64,000 bases of DNA from Auanema rhodensis (Eukaryota > Nematoda > Chromadorea > Rhabditida > Rhabditidae), in contig OZ059899.1 in NCBI GenBank assembly GCA_964057225.1, forward strand, positions 16,252,501 through 16,316,500, given 5' to 3'. Positions within the stretch are counted from its first letter, which is position 1; the number at the start of each line of letters is the position of its first letter. Shown in pieces: positions 44,601 through 57,999 of the stretch. The position numbers were made by a program, and so were the translations under genes. The notes beneath the pieces are model-generated. The model was not told the origin of the DNA. It was given only the letters and a program-made list of their open reading frames with translations, and made no database searches.

Positions 44601-47600
44601 ATCGAGATCATCCACAAGATTTGTTCACAAAAAAGTTCAGGCTATGGTCACCGTGTGCCCGGTGAATGTTCCTTTTTCTTAAAAATTATCAACTAAAATC
44701 AAAAACAGATAATCCGATAATAGGTATTCAGATGTGTAGAATCTGAAATTCCGGGTTAAATTTGGCTAGGAATTCTCCTGTTACCGGAAAAACGGTTTAT
44801 ATCGAGATCATCCACAAGATTTGTTCACAAAAAAGTTCAGGCTATGGTCACCGTGTGCCCGGTGAATGTTCCTTTTTCTTAAAAATTATCAACTAAAATC
44901 AAAAACAGATAATCCGAGAATAGGTATTCAGATGTGTAGAATCTGAAATTCCGGGTTAAATTTGGCTAGGAATTCTCCTGTTACCGGAAAAACGGTTTAT
45001 ATCGAGATCATCCACAAGATTTGTTCAGAAAAAAGTTCAGGCTATGGTCACCGTGTGCCCGGTGAATGTTCCTTTTTCTTAAAAATTATCAACTAAAATC
45101 AAAAATAGATAAACCGAGAATAGGTATTCAGATGTGTAGAATCTGAAATTCCGGGTTAAATTTGGCTAGGAATTCTCCTGTTACCGGAAAAACGGTTTAT
45201 ATCGAGATCATCCACAAGATTTGTTCACAAAAAAGTTCAGGCTATGGTCACCGTGTGCCCGGTGAATGTTCCTTTTTCTCAAAAATTATCAACTAAAATC
45301 AAAAATAGATAATCCGAGAATAGGTATTCAGATGTGTAGAATTTGAAATTCCGGGTTAAATTTGGCTAGGAATTGTCCTGTTTCCGGAAAAACGGTTTAT
45401 ATCGAGATCATCCACAAGATTTGTTCACAAAAAAGTTCAGGCTATGGTCACCGTGTGTCCGGTGAAAGTTCCTTTTTCTCAAAAATTATCAACTAAAATC
45501 AAAAATAGATAATCCGAGAATAGGTATTCAGATGTGTAGAATTTGAAATTCCGGGTTAAATTTGGCTAGGAATTCTCCTGTTACCGGAAAAACGGTTTAT
45601 ATCGAGATCATCCACAAGATTTGTTCAGAAAAAAGTTCAGGCTATGGTCACCGTGTGCCCGGTGAATGTTCCTTTTTCTTAAAAATTATCAACTAAAATC
45701 AAAAATAGATAAACCGAGAATAGGTATTCAGATGTGTAGAATTTGAAATTCCGGGTTAAATTTGGCTAGGAATTCTCCTGTTACCGGAAAAACGGTTTAT
45801 ATCGAGATCATCCACAAGATTTGTTCACAAAAAAGTTCAGGCTATGGTCACCGTGTGCCCGGTGAATGTTCCTTTTTCTTAAAAATTATCAACTAAAATC
45901 AAAAATAGATAAACCGAGAATAGGTATTCAGATGTGTAGAATCTGAAATTCCGGGTTAAATTTGGCTAGGAATTCTCCTGTTACCGGAAAAACGGTTTAT
46001 ATCGAGATCATCCACAAGATTTGTTCAGAAAAAAGTTCAGGCTGTGGGCACTGTGTGCCCGGTGAATGTTCCTTTTTCTCAAAAATTATCAACTAAAATC
46101 AAAAATAGATAAACCGAGAATAGGTATTCAGATGTGTAGAATCTGAAATTCCGGGTTAAATTTGGCTAGGAATTCTCCTGTTACCGGAAAAACGGTTTAT
46201 ATCGAGATCATCCACAAGATTTGTTCAGAAAAAAGTTCAGGCTGTGGGCACTGTGTGCCCGGTGAATGTTCCTTTTTCTCAAAAATTATCAACTAAAATC
46301 AAAAATAGATAATCCGAGAATAGGTATTCAGATGTGTAGAATCTGAAATTCCGGGTTAAATTTGGCTAGGAATTCTCCTGTTACCGGAAAAACGGTTTAT
46401 ATCGAGATCATCCACAAGATTTGTTCAGAAAAAAGTTCAGGCTGTGGGCACTGTGTGCCCGGTGAATGTTCCTTTTTCTCAAAAATTATCAACTAAAATC
46501 AAAAATAGATAAACCGAGAATAGGTATTCAGATGTGTAGAATCTGAAATTCCGGGTTAAATTTGGCTAGGAATTCTCCTGTTACCGGAAAAACGGTTTAT
46601 ATCGAGATCATCCACAAGATTTGTTCACAAAAAAGTTCAGGCTATGGTCACCGTGTGCCCGGTGAATGTTCCTTTTTCTTAAAAATTATCAACTAAAATC
46701 AAAAACAGATAATCCGATAATAGGTATTCAGATGTGTAGAATCTGAAATTCCGGGTTAAATTTGGCTAGGAATTCTCCTGTTACCGGAAAAACGGTTTAT
46801 ATCGAGATCATCCACAAGATTTGTTCAGAAAAAAGTTCAGGCTGTGGGCACTGTGTGCCCGGTGAATGTTCCTTTTTCTTAAAAATTATCAACTAAAATC
46901 AAAAACAGATAATCCGAGAATAGGTATTCAGATGTGTAGAATCTGAAATTCCGGGTTAAATTTGGCTAGGAATTCTCCTGTTACCGGAAAAACGGTTTAT
47001 ATCGAGATCATCCACAAGATTTGTTCACAAAAAAGTTCAGGCTATGGTCACCGTGTGCCCGGTGAATGTTCCTTTTTCTTAAAAATTATCAACTAAAATC
47101 AAAAACAGATAATCCGATAATAGGTATTCAGATGTGTAGAATCTGAAATTCCGGGTTAAATTTGGCTAGGAATTCTCCTGTTACCGGAAAAACGGTTTAT
47201 ATCGAGATCATCCACAAGATTTGTTCACAAAAAAGTTCAGGCTATGGTCACCGTGTGCCCGGTGAATGTTCCTTTTTCTCAAAAATTATCAACTAAAATC
47301 AAAAATAGATAATCCGAGAATAGGTATTCAGATGTGTAGAATTTGAAATTCCGGGTTAAATTTGGCTAGGAATTGTCCTGTTTCCGGAAAAACGGTTTAT
47401 ATCGAGATCATCCACAAGATTTGTTCAGAAAAAAGTTCAGGCTGTGGGCACTGTGTGCCCGGTGAATGTTCCTTTTTCTCAAAAATTATCAACTAAAATC
47501 AAAAACAGATAATCCGAGAATAGGTATTCAGATGTGTAGAATCTGAAATTCCGGGTTAAATTTGGCTAGGAATTCTCCTGTTACCGGAAAAACGGTTTAT

Positions 47601-50600
47601 ATCGAGATCATCCACAAGATTTGTTCAGAAAAAAGTTCAGGCTGTGGGCACTGTGTGCCCGGTGAATGTTCCTTTTTCTCAAAAATTATCAACTAAAATC
47701 AAAAATAGATAATCCGAGAATAGGTATTCAGATGTGTAGAATCTGAAATTCCGGGTTAAATTTGGCTAGGAATTCTCCTGTTACCGGAAAAACGGTTTAT
47801 ATCGAGATCATCCACAAGATTTGTTCAGAAAAAAGTTCAGGCTGTGGGCACTGTGTGCCCGGTGAATGTTCCTTTTTCTCAAAAATTATCAACTAAAATC
47901 AAAAATAGATAATCCGAGAATAGGTATTCAGATGTGTAGAATCTGAAATTCCGGGTTAAATTTGGCTAGGAATTCTCCTGTTACCGGAAAAACGGTTTAT
48001 ATCGAGATCATCCACAAGATTTGTTCAGAAAAAAGTTCAGGCTGTGGGCACTGTGTGCCCGGTGAATGTTCCTTTTTCTCAAAAATTATCAACTAAAATC
48101 AAAAATAGATAAACCGAGAATAGGTATTCAGATGTGTAGAATCTGAAATTCCGGGTTAAATTTGGCTAGGAATTCTCCTGTTACCGGAAAAACGGTTTAT
48201 ATCGAGATCATCCACAAGATTTGTTCACAAAAAAGTTCAGGCTATGGTCACCGTGTGCCCGGTGAATGTTCCTTTTTCTTAAAAATTATCAACTAAAATC
48301 AAAAACAGATAATCCGAGAATAGGTATTCAGATGTGTAGAATCTGAAATTCCGGGTTAAATTTGGCTAGGAATTCTCCTGTTACCGGAAAAACGGTTTAT
48401 ATCGAGATCATCCACAAGATTTGTTCACAAAAAAGTTCAGGCTATGGTCACCGTGTGCCCGGTGAATGTTCCTTTTTCTTAAAAATTATCAACTAAAATC
48501 AAAAACAGATAATCCGATAATAGGTATTCAGATGTGTAGAATCTGAAATTCCGGGTTAAATTTGGCTAGGAATTCTCCTGTTACCGGAAAAACGGTTTAT
48601 ATCGAGATCATCCACAAGATTTGTTCACAAAAAAGTTCAGGCTATGGTCACCGTGTGCCCGGTGAATGTTCCTTTTTCTCAAAAATTATCAACTAAAATC
48701 AAAAATAGATAATCCGAGAATAGGTATTCAGATATGTAGAATTTGAAATTCCGGGTTAAATTTGGCTAGGAATTGTCCTGTTTCCGGAAAAACGGTTTAT
48801 ATCGAGATCATCCACAAGATTTGTTCACAAAAAAGTTCAGGCTATGGTCACCGTGTGCCCGGTGAATGTTCCTTTTTCTCAAAAATTATCAACTAAAATC
48901 AAAAACAGATAATCCGAGAATAGGTATTCAGATGTGTAGAATCTGAAATTCCGGGTTAAATTTGGCTAGGAATTCTCCTGTTACCGGAAAAACGGTTTAT
49001 ATCGAGATCATCCACAAGATTTGTTCAGAAAAAAGTTCAAGCTATGGTCACCGTGTGTCCGGTGAAAGTTCCTTTTTCTCAAAAATTATCAACTAAAATC
49101 AAAAATAGATAATCCGAGAATAGGTATTCAGATGTGTAGAATTGGAAATTCCGGGTTAAATTTGGCTAGGAATTGTCCTGTTTCCGGAAAAACGGTTTAT
49201 ATCGAGATCATCCACAAGATTTGTTCACAAAAAAGTTCAAGCTATGGTCACCGTGTGTCCGGTGAAAGTTCCTTTTTCTCAAAAATTATCAACTAAAATC
49301 AAAAATAGATAATCCGAGAATAGGTATTCAGATGTGTAGAATTTGAAATTCCGGGTTAAATTAGGCTGTGACTTCTTACTTTTCCGGAAAAACGGTTTAT
49401 ATCGAGATCGTCCGCAAGATTTGTTCACAAAAAAGTTCAAGCTATGGTCACCGTGTGTCCGGTGAAAGTTCCTTTTTCTCAAAAATTATCAACTAAAATC
49501 AAAAATAGATAATCCGAGAATAGGTATTCAGATGTGTAGAATTTGAAATTCCGGGTTAAATTAGGCTGTGACTTCTTACTTTTCCGGAAAAACGGTTTAT
49601 ATCGAGATCATCCACAAGATTTGTTCACAAAAAAGTTCAAGCTATGGTCACCGTGTGTCCGGTGAAAGTTCCTTTTTCTCAAAAATTATCAACTAAAATC
49701 AAAAATAGATAATCCGAGAATAGGTATTCAGATGTGTAGAATTGGAAATTCCGGGTTAAATTTGGCTAGGAATTCTCCTGTTTCCGGAAAAACGGTTTAT
49801 ATCGAGATCGTCCGCAAGATTTGTTCACAAAAAAGTTCAGGCTATGGTCACCGTGTGTCCGGTGAAAGTTCCTTTTTCTCAAAAATTATCAACTAAAATC
49901 AAAAATAGATAATCCGAGAATAGGTATTCAGATGTGTAGAATTTGAAATTCCGGGTTAAATTAGGCTGTGACTTCTTACTTTTCCGGAAAAACGGTTTAT
50001 ATCGAGATCGTCCGCAAGATTTGTTCACAAAAAAGTTCAGGCTATGGTCACCGTGTGTCCGGTGAAAGTTCCTTTTTCTCAAAAATTATCAACTAAAATC
50101 AAAAATAGATAATCCGAGAATAGGTATTCAGATGTGTAGAATTGGAAATTCCGGGTTAAATTTGGCTAGGAATTGTCCTGTTTCCGGAAAAACGGTTTAT
50201 ATCGAGATCATCCACAAGATTTGTTCACAAAAAAGTTCAGGCTATGGTCACCGTGTGCCCGGTGAATGTTCCTTTTTCTCAAAAATTATCAACTAAAATC
50301 AAAAACAGATAATCCGAGAATAGGTATTCAGATGTGTAGAATCTGAAATTCCGGGTTAAATTTGGCTAGGAATTCTCCTGTTACCGGAAAAACGGTTTAT
50401 ATCGAGATCATCCACAAGATTTGTTCAGAAAAAAGTTCAGGCTGTGGGCACTGTGTGCCCGGTGAATGTTCCTTTTTCTCAAAAATTATCAACTAAAATC
50501 AAAAATAGATAATCCGAGAATAGGTATTCAGATGTGTAGAATTTGAAATTCCGGGTTAAATTTGGCTAGGAATTGTCCTGTTTCCGGAAAAACGGTTTAT

Positions 50601-53600
50601 ATCGAGATCATCCACAAGATTTGTTCACAAAAAAGTTCAAGCTATGGTCACCGTGTGTCCGGTGAAAGTTCCTTTTTCTCAAAAATTATCAACTAAAATC
50701 AAAAATAGATAATCCGAGAATAGGTATTCAGATGTGTAGAATTTGAAATTCCGGGTTAAATTAGGCTGTGACTTCTTACTTTTCCGGAAAAACGGTTTAT
50801 ATCGAGATCGTCCGCAAGATTTGTTCACAAAAAAGTTCAGGCTATGGTCACCGTGTGTCCGGTGAAAGTTCCTTTTTCTCAAAAATTATCAACTAAAATC
50901 AAAAATAGATAATCCGAGAATAGGTATTCAGATGTGTAGAATTGGAAATTCCGGGTTAAATTTGGCTAGGAATTCTCCTGTTTCCGGAAAAACGGTTTAT
51001 ATCGAGATCGTCCGCAAGATTTGTTCACAAAAAAGTTCAGGCTATGGTCACCGTGTGTCCGGTGAAAGTTCCTTTTTCTCAAAAATTATCAACTAAAATC
51101 AAAAATAGATAATCCGAGAATAGGTATTCAGATGTGTAGAATTTGAAATTCCGGGTTAAATTAGGCTGTGACTTCTTACTTTTCCGGAAAAACGGTTTAT
51201 ATCGAGATCGTCCGCAAGATTTGTTCACAAAAAAGTTCAGGCTATGGTCACCGTGTGTCCGGTGAAAGTTCCTTTTTCTCAAAAATTATCAACTAAAATC
51301 AAAAATAGATAATCCGAGAATAGGTATTCAGATGTGTAGAATTTGAAATTCCGGGTTAAATTTGGCTAGGAATTCTCCTGTTTCCGGAAAAACGGTTTAT
51401 ATCGAGATCGTCCACAAGATTTGTTCACAAAAAAGTTCAGGCTATGGTCACCGTGTGTCCGGTGAAAGTTCCTTTTTCTCAAAAATTATCAACTAAAATC
51501 AAAAATAGATAATCCGAGAATAGGTATTCAGATGTGTAGAATCTGAAATTCCGGGTTAAATTTGGCTAGGAATTCTCCTGTTACCGGAAAAACGGTTTAT
51601 ATCGAGATCATCCACAAGATTTGTTCAGAAAAAAGTTCAGGCTGTGGGCACTGTGTGCCCGGTGAATGTTCCTTTTTCTCAAAAATTATCAACTAAAATC
51701 AAAAATAGATAATCCGAGAATAGGTATTCAGATGTGTAGAATCTGAAATTCCGGGTTAAATTTGGCTAGGAATTGTCCTGTTTCCGGAAAAACGGTTTAT
51801 ATCGAGATCATCCACAAGATTTGTTCACAAAAAAGTTCAGGCTATGGTCACCGTGTGTCCGGTGAAAGTTCCTTTTTCTCAAAAATTATCAACTAAAATC
51901 AAAAATAGATAATCCGAGAATAGGTATTCAGATGTGTAGAATTTGAAATTCCGGGTTAAATTAGGCTGTGACTTCTTACTTTTCCGGAAAAACGGTTTAT
52001 ATCGAGATCGTCCGCAAGATTTGTTCACAAAAAAGTTCAGGCTATGGTCACCGTGTGTCCGGTGAAAGTTCCTTTTTCTCAAAAATTATCAACTAAAATC
52101 AAAAATAGATAATCCGAGAATAGGTATTCAGATGTGTAGAATTGGAAATTCCGGGTTAAATTTGGCTAGGAATTCTCCTGTTTCCGGAAAAACGGTTTAT
52201 ATCGAGATCATCCACAAGATTTGTTCACAAAAAAGTTCAGGCTGTGGGCACTGTGTGTCCGGTGAAAGTTCCTTTTTCTCAAAAACTATCAACTAAAATC
52301 AAAAATAGATAATCCGAGAATAGGTATTCAGATGTGTAGAATTGGAAATTCCGGGTTAAATTTGGCTAGGAATTCTCCTGTTTCCGGAAAAACGGTTTAT
52401 ATCGAGATCGTCCGCAAGATTTGTTCACAAAAAAGTTCAGGCTGTGGGCACTGTGTGTCCGGTGAATATTCCTTTTTCTCAAAAATTATCAACTAAACTC
52501 AAAAATAGATAATCCGAGAATAGGTATTCAGATGTGTAGAATCTGAAATTCCGGGTTAATCTTGGCTAGGAATTCTCCTGTTTCCGGAAAAACGGTTTAT
52601 ATCGAGATCGTCCGCAAGATTTGTTCACAAAAAAGTTCAGGCTGTGGGCACTGTGTGTCCGGTGAATATTCCTTTTTCTCAAAAATTATCAACTAAACTC
52701 AAAAATAGATAATCCGAGAATAGGTATTCAGATGTGTAGAATCTGAAATTCCGGGTTAATCTTGGCTAGGAATTCTCCTGTTTCCGGAAAAACGGTTTAT
52801 ATCGAGATCATCCACAAGATTTGTTCACAAAAAAGTTCAGGCTGTGGGCACTGTGTGTCCGGTGAAAGTTCCTTTTTCTCAAAAACTATCAACTAAAATC
52901 AAAAATAGATAATCCGAGAATAGGTATTCAGATGTGTAGAATTGGAAATTCCGGGTTAAATTTGGCTAGGAATTCTCCTGTTTCCGGAAAAACGGTTTAT
53001 ATCGAGATCGTCCGCAAGATTTGTTCACAAAAAAGTTCAGGCTGTGGGCACTGTGTGTCCGGTGAAAGTTCCTTTTTCTCAAAAACTATCAACTAAAATC
53101 AAAAATAGATAATCCGAGAATAGGTATTCAGATGTGTAGAATTGGAAATTCCGGGTTAAATTTGGCTAGGAATTCTCCTGTTTCCGGAAAAACGGTTTAT
53201 ATCGAGATCATCCACAAGATTTGTTCACAAAAAAGTTCAGGCTGTGGGCACTGTGTGTCCGGTGAAAGTTCCTTTTTCTCAAAAACTATCAACTAAAATC
53301 AAAAATAGATAATCCGAGAATAGGTATTCAGATGTGTAGAATTGGAAATTCCGGGTTAAATTTGGCTAGGAATTCTCCTGTTTCCGGAAAAACGGTTTAT
53401 ATCGAGATCGTCCGCAAGATTTGTTCACAAAAAAGTTCAGGCTGTGGGCACTGTGTGTCCGGTGAATATTCCTTTTTCTCAAAAATTATCAACTAAACTC
53501 AAAAATAGATAATCCGAGAATAGGTATTCAGATGTGTAGAATCTGAAATTCCGGGTTAATCTTGGCTAGGAATTCTCCTGTTTCCGGAAAAACGGTTTAT

Positions 53601-53950
53601 ATCGAGATCATCCACAAGATTTGTTCACAAACAAGTTCAGGCTGTGGGCACTGTGTGCCCGGTGAATGTTCCTTTTTCTCAAAAATTATCAACTAAAATC
53701 AAAAATAGATAATCCGAAAATAGGTATTCAGATGTGTAGAATCTGAAATTCCGGGTTAAATTTGGCTGTTTTACTTTTCCGGAAAAACGGTTTATTTCGA
53801 GATCATCCACAAGATTTGTTCACAAACAAGTTCAGGCTGTGGGCATTGTGTGTCCGGTGAATGTTCCTTTTTCTCAAAAATCATCAACTAATATCAAATA
53901 AAGATGATCCTAGGTTGGGTATTCAGATGTGTAGAATCTGAATTTCCGAG
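38645..53950 (+). repeat. 200-bp satellite array, right part (about 76 monomers)
   Basis: About 15.3 kb of head-to-tail 200-bp units, exactly three units per 600 bp over long stretches. Monomers share TTCCGGAAAAACGGTTTATA, ATTCCGGGTTAAATTTGG and the hairpin TCAGAT-GTGTAGA-ATCTGA. Variants differ at a few linked sites (TATGGTCACC or TGTGGGCACT; GTTACCGG or GTTTCCGG; GATAATAGG or GAGAATAGG). From about 49.0 to 53.6 kb several forms recur every 400 bp, a dimeric higher-order pattern. One unit at about 41440 lost a few bases (GTTCAG). Degraded units lie at the right edge (53.6-53.95 kb). Confidence 0.97.
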
Positions 53951-54240
53951 ATTTGGCTCGAACCTCTCGTGGGTTTAAAATGGGTTTATGTGGAGCCCAT
54001 CTACAAGGTCAAAAATATATATAAATGCATATGTTTGCTTAGAAATATAAATAACTTCATAATAGTTATAATTGCACAGCGATATAAGCCATTAGTGAAA
54101 TAATTGATCAGTGTCAATTGCGTTTCAAATATTTCATCTAACATATCAAGTAAGAAATGTGATTATTCCAATAATACTTTTAGCTTCGCAAATTCCTACA
54201 TTTAGTTTCACTCCTTGCTTGGATGAGATTCATGTGGTAA
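53951..54240. other. Spacer between satellite and zinc-finger gene B
   Basis: AT-rich unique sequence, no gene seen. Confidence 0.4.
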
Positions 54241-55846
54241 TTAAAGGCTTCCTCTTAGTAATTTGTCGTATTCTTTTGAAATAGAATCTGAAAGAACATA
54301 GTGAGACAGAAAATAATGTGATACCAACTTAAGATGCAAATGGTTCGGATAGCATATGGGCACCAACTCCATAAGATTCTTTTCTATTTCTTCGCTTGTA
54401 TCGGGAACTGTGTAAATTGATATTGAATGCACTGATTTGTAATGTCTCCTAAGCTGAAAAAAAACAAATAAAAATGATTATTTATATATATAAACAAATA
54501 CCCCATATACATTATAAAAATGTTTTCCGCACTCTTTACATTTTCGGGATGGTTCTTTGTAATGAGTTCGAAGATGTTCTGCGAGTGAGAATGTACCATT
54601 TCTTCTACAGTATAATATAGTCTTATTACAATCCTATACAACATTGCACACTAATAAAATTAATAAAACACAAACCTTATATTGACACCGAATATGATAT
54701 TTCTCAGAGCAAATGGGCACTGCAGCTTCAGATGTATTACTGCCCTTGTTTTTTTTTGAGTTGACCTTAGATTTTTCACTGCTATCAATAAGTTCGGCTT
54801 CATCTTCATTATCCCTAAATGAAATAATCAAAAACATATTATAATTAACTTGATGAATACTTATGTACAACAGAATTGGCAATTAGAAAGGAGTTTGTAT
54901 TTTGAAGATCCGCCGTTAAGGGGCTGGTATCACTGAGATCATTAACTGGTGAAATAGTGCATAAGCTTTCTAAATTGTTGTAAATTACAAAATTTATTTA
55001 TAAATATATGCTAAAACTAACGATCAGACACACACGACAGGAAAGATAGTTCAGGATCTTCATTCAAATTTAATTCACTAAGTTTACAAATTAATTAAAA
55101 TATTCTTTTCAAAACGTACCCAGTTAATTTCTTACACTCATCAGTAGATGTTGATTGACCGAATATATCGGTTACTTGAAATATATCAGTGAACAGGGAA
55201 CAATTGATAACATTCTTATCCATCAGAGCTTGAATGCTATCTTGAGTACTTTCCTTTTTTGTTAATTGTTTTTCATTTTTTTCAATATCTTGTATAATAC
55301 TATTCAAAACTCCTTCAACAGCTATATCAATAGTATTGGTGCTATGCACTTCTGGCACTTGACTATCTTCCTTTAAGTTTTTATATAAGTTGCTTTCGTC
55401 TAAGTTATAATAATCCCGACCTAAATACAGTAAAATAATTAATTATCAAAACGGTTTAAAGCCGAATGTACCCATCACAGTGCTCATTTGGAACACTGGA
55501 GGCTGGTTATAATCACGTTCATATATGGGAGTTGAGCAATGCCATCCACTATATTCATGTGGTTGAATATTCTGATTCGTGTATTCATGATTCACAGATT
55601 CGACGTGTTTGAATGATTGATCATAAGCACCATTACAAGACTCCATATCTTGTTCATAGGCTGGGATTTTTAAAATTAGAAAATTATAGATACCAACAGA
55701 TTTCTATAAGTAATTAAGAAATTTATTCCAAAATGAAAATGGCAAATTACCATGAGACCGTCCAAAGATATTCTGTTTTCATTTATCCTGTTGACAGAAG
55801 TACCGAATATATTTATTTGAATATGATAATTCAAACTATTCATCAT
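54241..55846 (-). CDS. Two-finger C2H2 zinc-finger protein, paralogue B
   Basis: Starts at tandem ATG codons 55846/55843 with NSLNYHIQINIFG, then ISLDGLM and, after a short intron, KSVGIYNFLIL. A variable Tyr/His/Pro segment (WHCSTPIYERDYNQPP) and an acidic Ser-rich linker follow. Finger 1 has ligands in CQYKDC and EHLRTH; finger 2 is CKECGKHFYNVYG plus LRRHYKSVH across an intron, a regular C2-H2 spacing. The C-terminus is unique to B and ends at 54241. From 54762 upward the gene lies in the 2,153-bp tandem repeat. A nucleic-acid-binding role is inferred from the fingers. Confidence 0.7.
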
Positions 55847-56914
55847 TTCTCTATTAATATAGAAGGCAGTGAAGTTCTGGGCTGACAGATCAGAGTTGAA
55901 GCAACCAACCAGGCTTTTTAAAAATTGTTTTCGTCTCGGGACCTTAAATTCAAATTTTTGAGCTTTATTGGCTGAACTTTTAAGAATTAAGAGCTGTCAG
56001 TGGAGGCATTGTAAATCTGATTTTTTTATACTAATAAGACATTAATTTGAAAACAATTTTGAATAAAAAATATTTATTACAGTATTGAATTCACAGCTTT
56101 AGGGATTAGAAAATTTGACCAAGTGTTGTACAATCCTATCAATTTAAGTAGATGACTACATCTCGTCATCATTAAATTCGAAGTTGATGCTTCGACGCGT
56201 TCGGCTAAAATTATATCTATAACATAAGAGATGAGAACAAAAATTCTTCTTCAGATGATACTTTAAATGTGTATATTTGGGAAAACATATAGGAACCAAT
56301 TTGGATATTTGTTCTATAACAGATTTATTAGTCGAAGGGACGGTAAATGGTATTTCTTTATGCCGTACAATATGATGTTTCCGCAACTAAAAATTAACTT
56401 TACATTTATATATAGATACAGATAATACCGAATAAATAGAATAATAAGTAGCTGGGCATAGCGTGCACAATCGTGATTTTCTTGGAAGATGTTTACGTAA
56501 GTGCTCGCTTAGGTTGAGTGTACCGTTCTTTACTAAATAACTTAGTATAGAAGTACAATCCTAAGAATATTATACTATCACTTTTATGAAAAATAATTTT
56601 TCTAACCGGATATTGGCATTTAATACGAATTCTTTTCAATTTCTTAGCATTAATTGTTTTCGGTGATTCCTCCACATCGCTTTCCACTGTTAGCGATGAA
56701 GTATCCACAAAGCTCGTCACACTTCTGCTTAAAATTTCAAATTAGTTTCAGTGATCCAATATTCTTTATGCCTGCATATGGTTTCTTCCGCCTCTTCATC
56801 AGCCTTTTTTTCACATCTGGAATATAAATAACATGTATAAAAAGTGGATGGGTATGTACCGTTCCACAGTATGTTCATTGTTTTCAACACTAGCAACAGG
56901 TATATCTGGGATTA
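54762..56914. repeat. 2,153-bp tandem duplication, unit 1
   Basis: Repeated at 56915-59067 and partly at 59068-59929, with encoded segments identical in all copies. It holds the 5' part of one zinc-finger gene and the 3' part of the next. Confidence 0.95.
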
Positions 56915-57999
56915 TGACCTTAGATTTTTCACTGCTATCAATAAGTTCGGCTTCATCTTCATTATCCCTAAATGAAATAATCAAAAACATATTATAATTA
57001 ACTTGATGAATACTTATGTACAACAGAATTGGCAATTAGAAAGGAGTTTGTATTTTGAAGATCCGCCGTTAAGGGGCTGGTATCACTGAGATCATTAACT
57101 GGTGAAATAGTGCATAAGCTTTCTAAATTGTTGTAAATTACAAAATTTATTTATAAATATATGCTAAAACTAACGATCAGACACACACGACAGGAAAGAT
57201 AGTTCAGGATCTTCATTCAAATTTAATTCACTAAGTTTACAAATTAATTAAAATATTCTTTTCAAAACGTACCCAGTTAATTTCTTACACTCATCAGTAG
57301 ATGTTGATTGACCGAATATATCGGTTACTTGAAATATATCAGTGAACAGGGAACAATTGATAACATTCTTATCCATCAGAGCTTGAATGCTATCTTGAGT
57401 ACTTTCCTTTTTTGTTAATTGTTTTTCATTTTTTTCAATATCTTGTATAATACTATTCAAAACTCCTTCAACAGCTATATCAATAGTATTGGTGCTATGC
57501 ACTTCTGGCACTTGACTATCTTCCTTTAAGTTTTTATATAAGTTGCTTTCGTCTAAGTTATAATAATCCCGACCTAAATACAGTAAAATAATTAATTATC
57601 AAAACGGTTTAAAGCCGAATGTACCCATCACAGTGCTCATTTGGAACACTGGAGGCTGGTTATAATCACGTTCATATATGGGAGTTGAGCAATGCCATCC
57701 ACTATATTCATGTGGTTGAATATTCTGATTCGTGTATTCATGATTCACAGATTCGACGTGTTTGAATGATTGATCATAAGCACCATTACAAGACTCCATA
57801 TCTTGTTCATAGGCTGGGATTTTTAAAATTAGAAAATTATAGATACCAACAGATTTCTATAAGTAATTAAGAAATTTATTCCAAAATGAAAATGGCAAAT
57901 TACCATGAGACCGTCCAAAGATATTCTGTTTTCATTTATCCTGTTGACAGAAGTACCGAATATATTTATTTGAATATGATAATTCAAACTATTCATCAT
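56156..57999 (-). CDS. Two-finger C2H2 zinc-finger protein, paralogue C (hybrid)
   Basis: N-terminal exons (from ATG 57999/57996) are identical to those of gene B. The linker and fingers (CQYP then DC, NGTLNLSEHLRKH, CTLCPATYYSIYS plus LRKHHIVRH) and the C-terminus NFEFNDDEM (stop at 56156) are identical to those of gene D. The switch is at 56914/56915, the repeat junction. So C is a fusion of the 5' end of B and the 3' end of D made by tandem duplication. The reading frame appears open across the junction. Confidence 0.68.

Noticed and set aside
49279..52082. Repeated 67-codon minus-strand ORFs in the right satellite array
   Set aside because: They exist only in one monomer variant, run across monomer junctions, and the 200-bp period is not a multiple of three. 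Compositional by-product of the satellite.
26450..53950. Array considered as CRISPR-like
   Set aside because: Eukaryotic context; 200-bp contiguous monomers with no repeat-spacer alternation.
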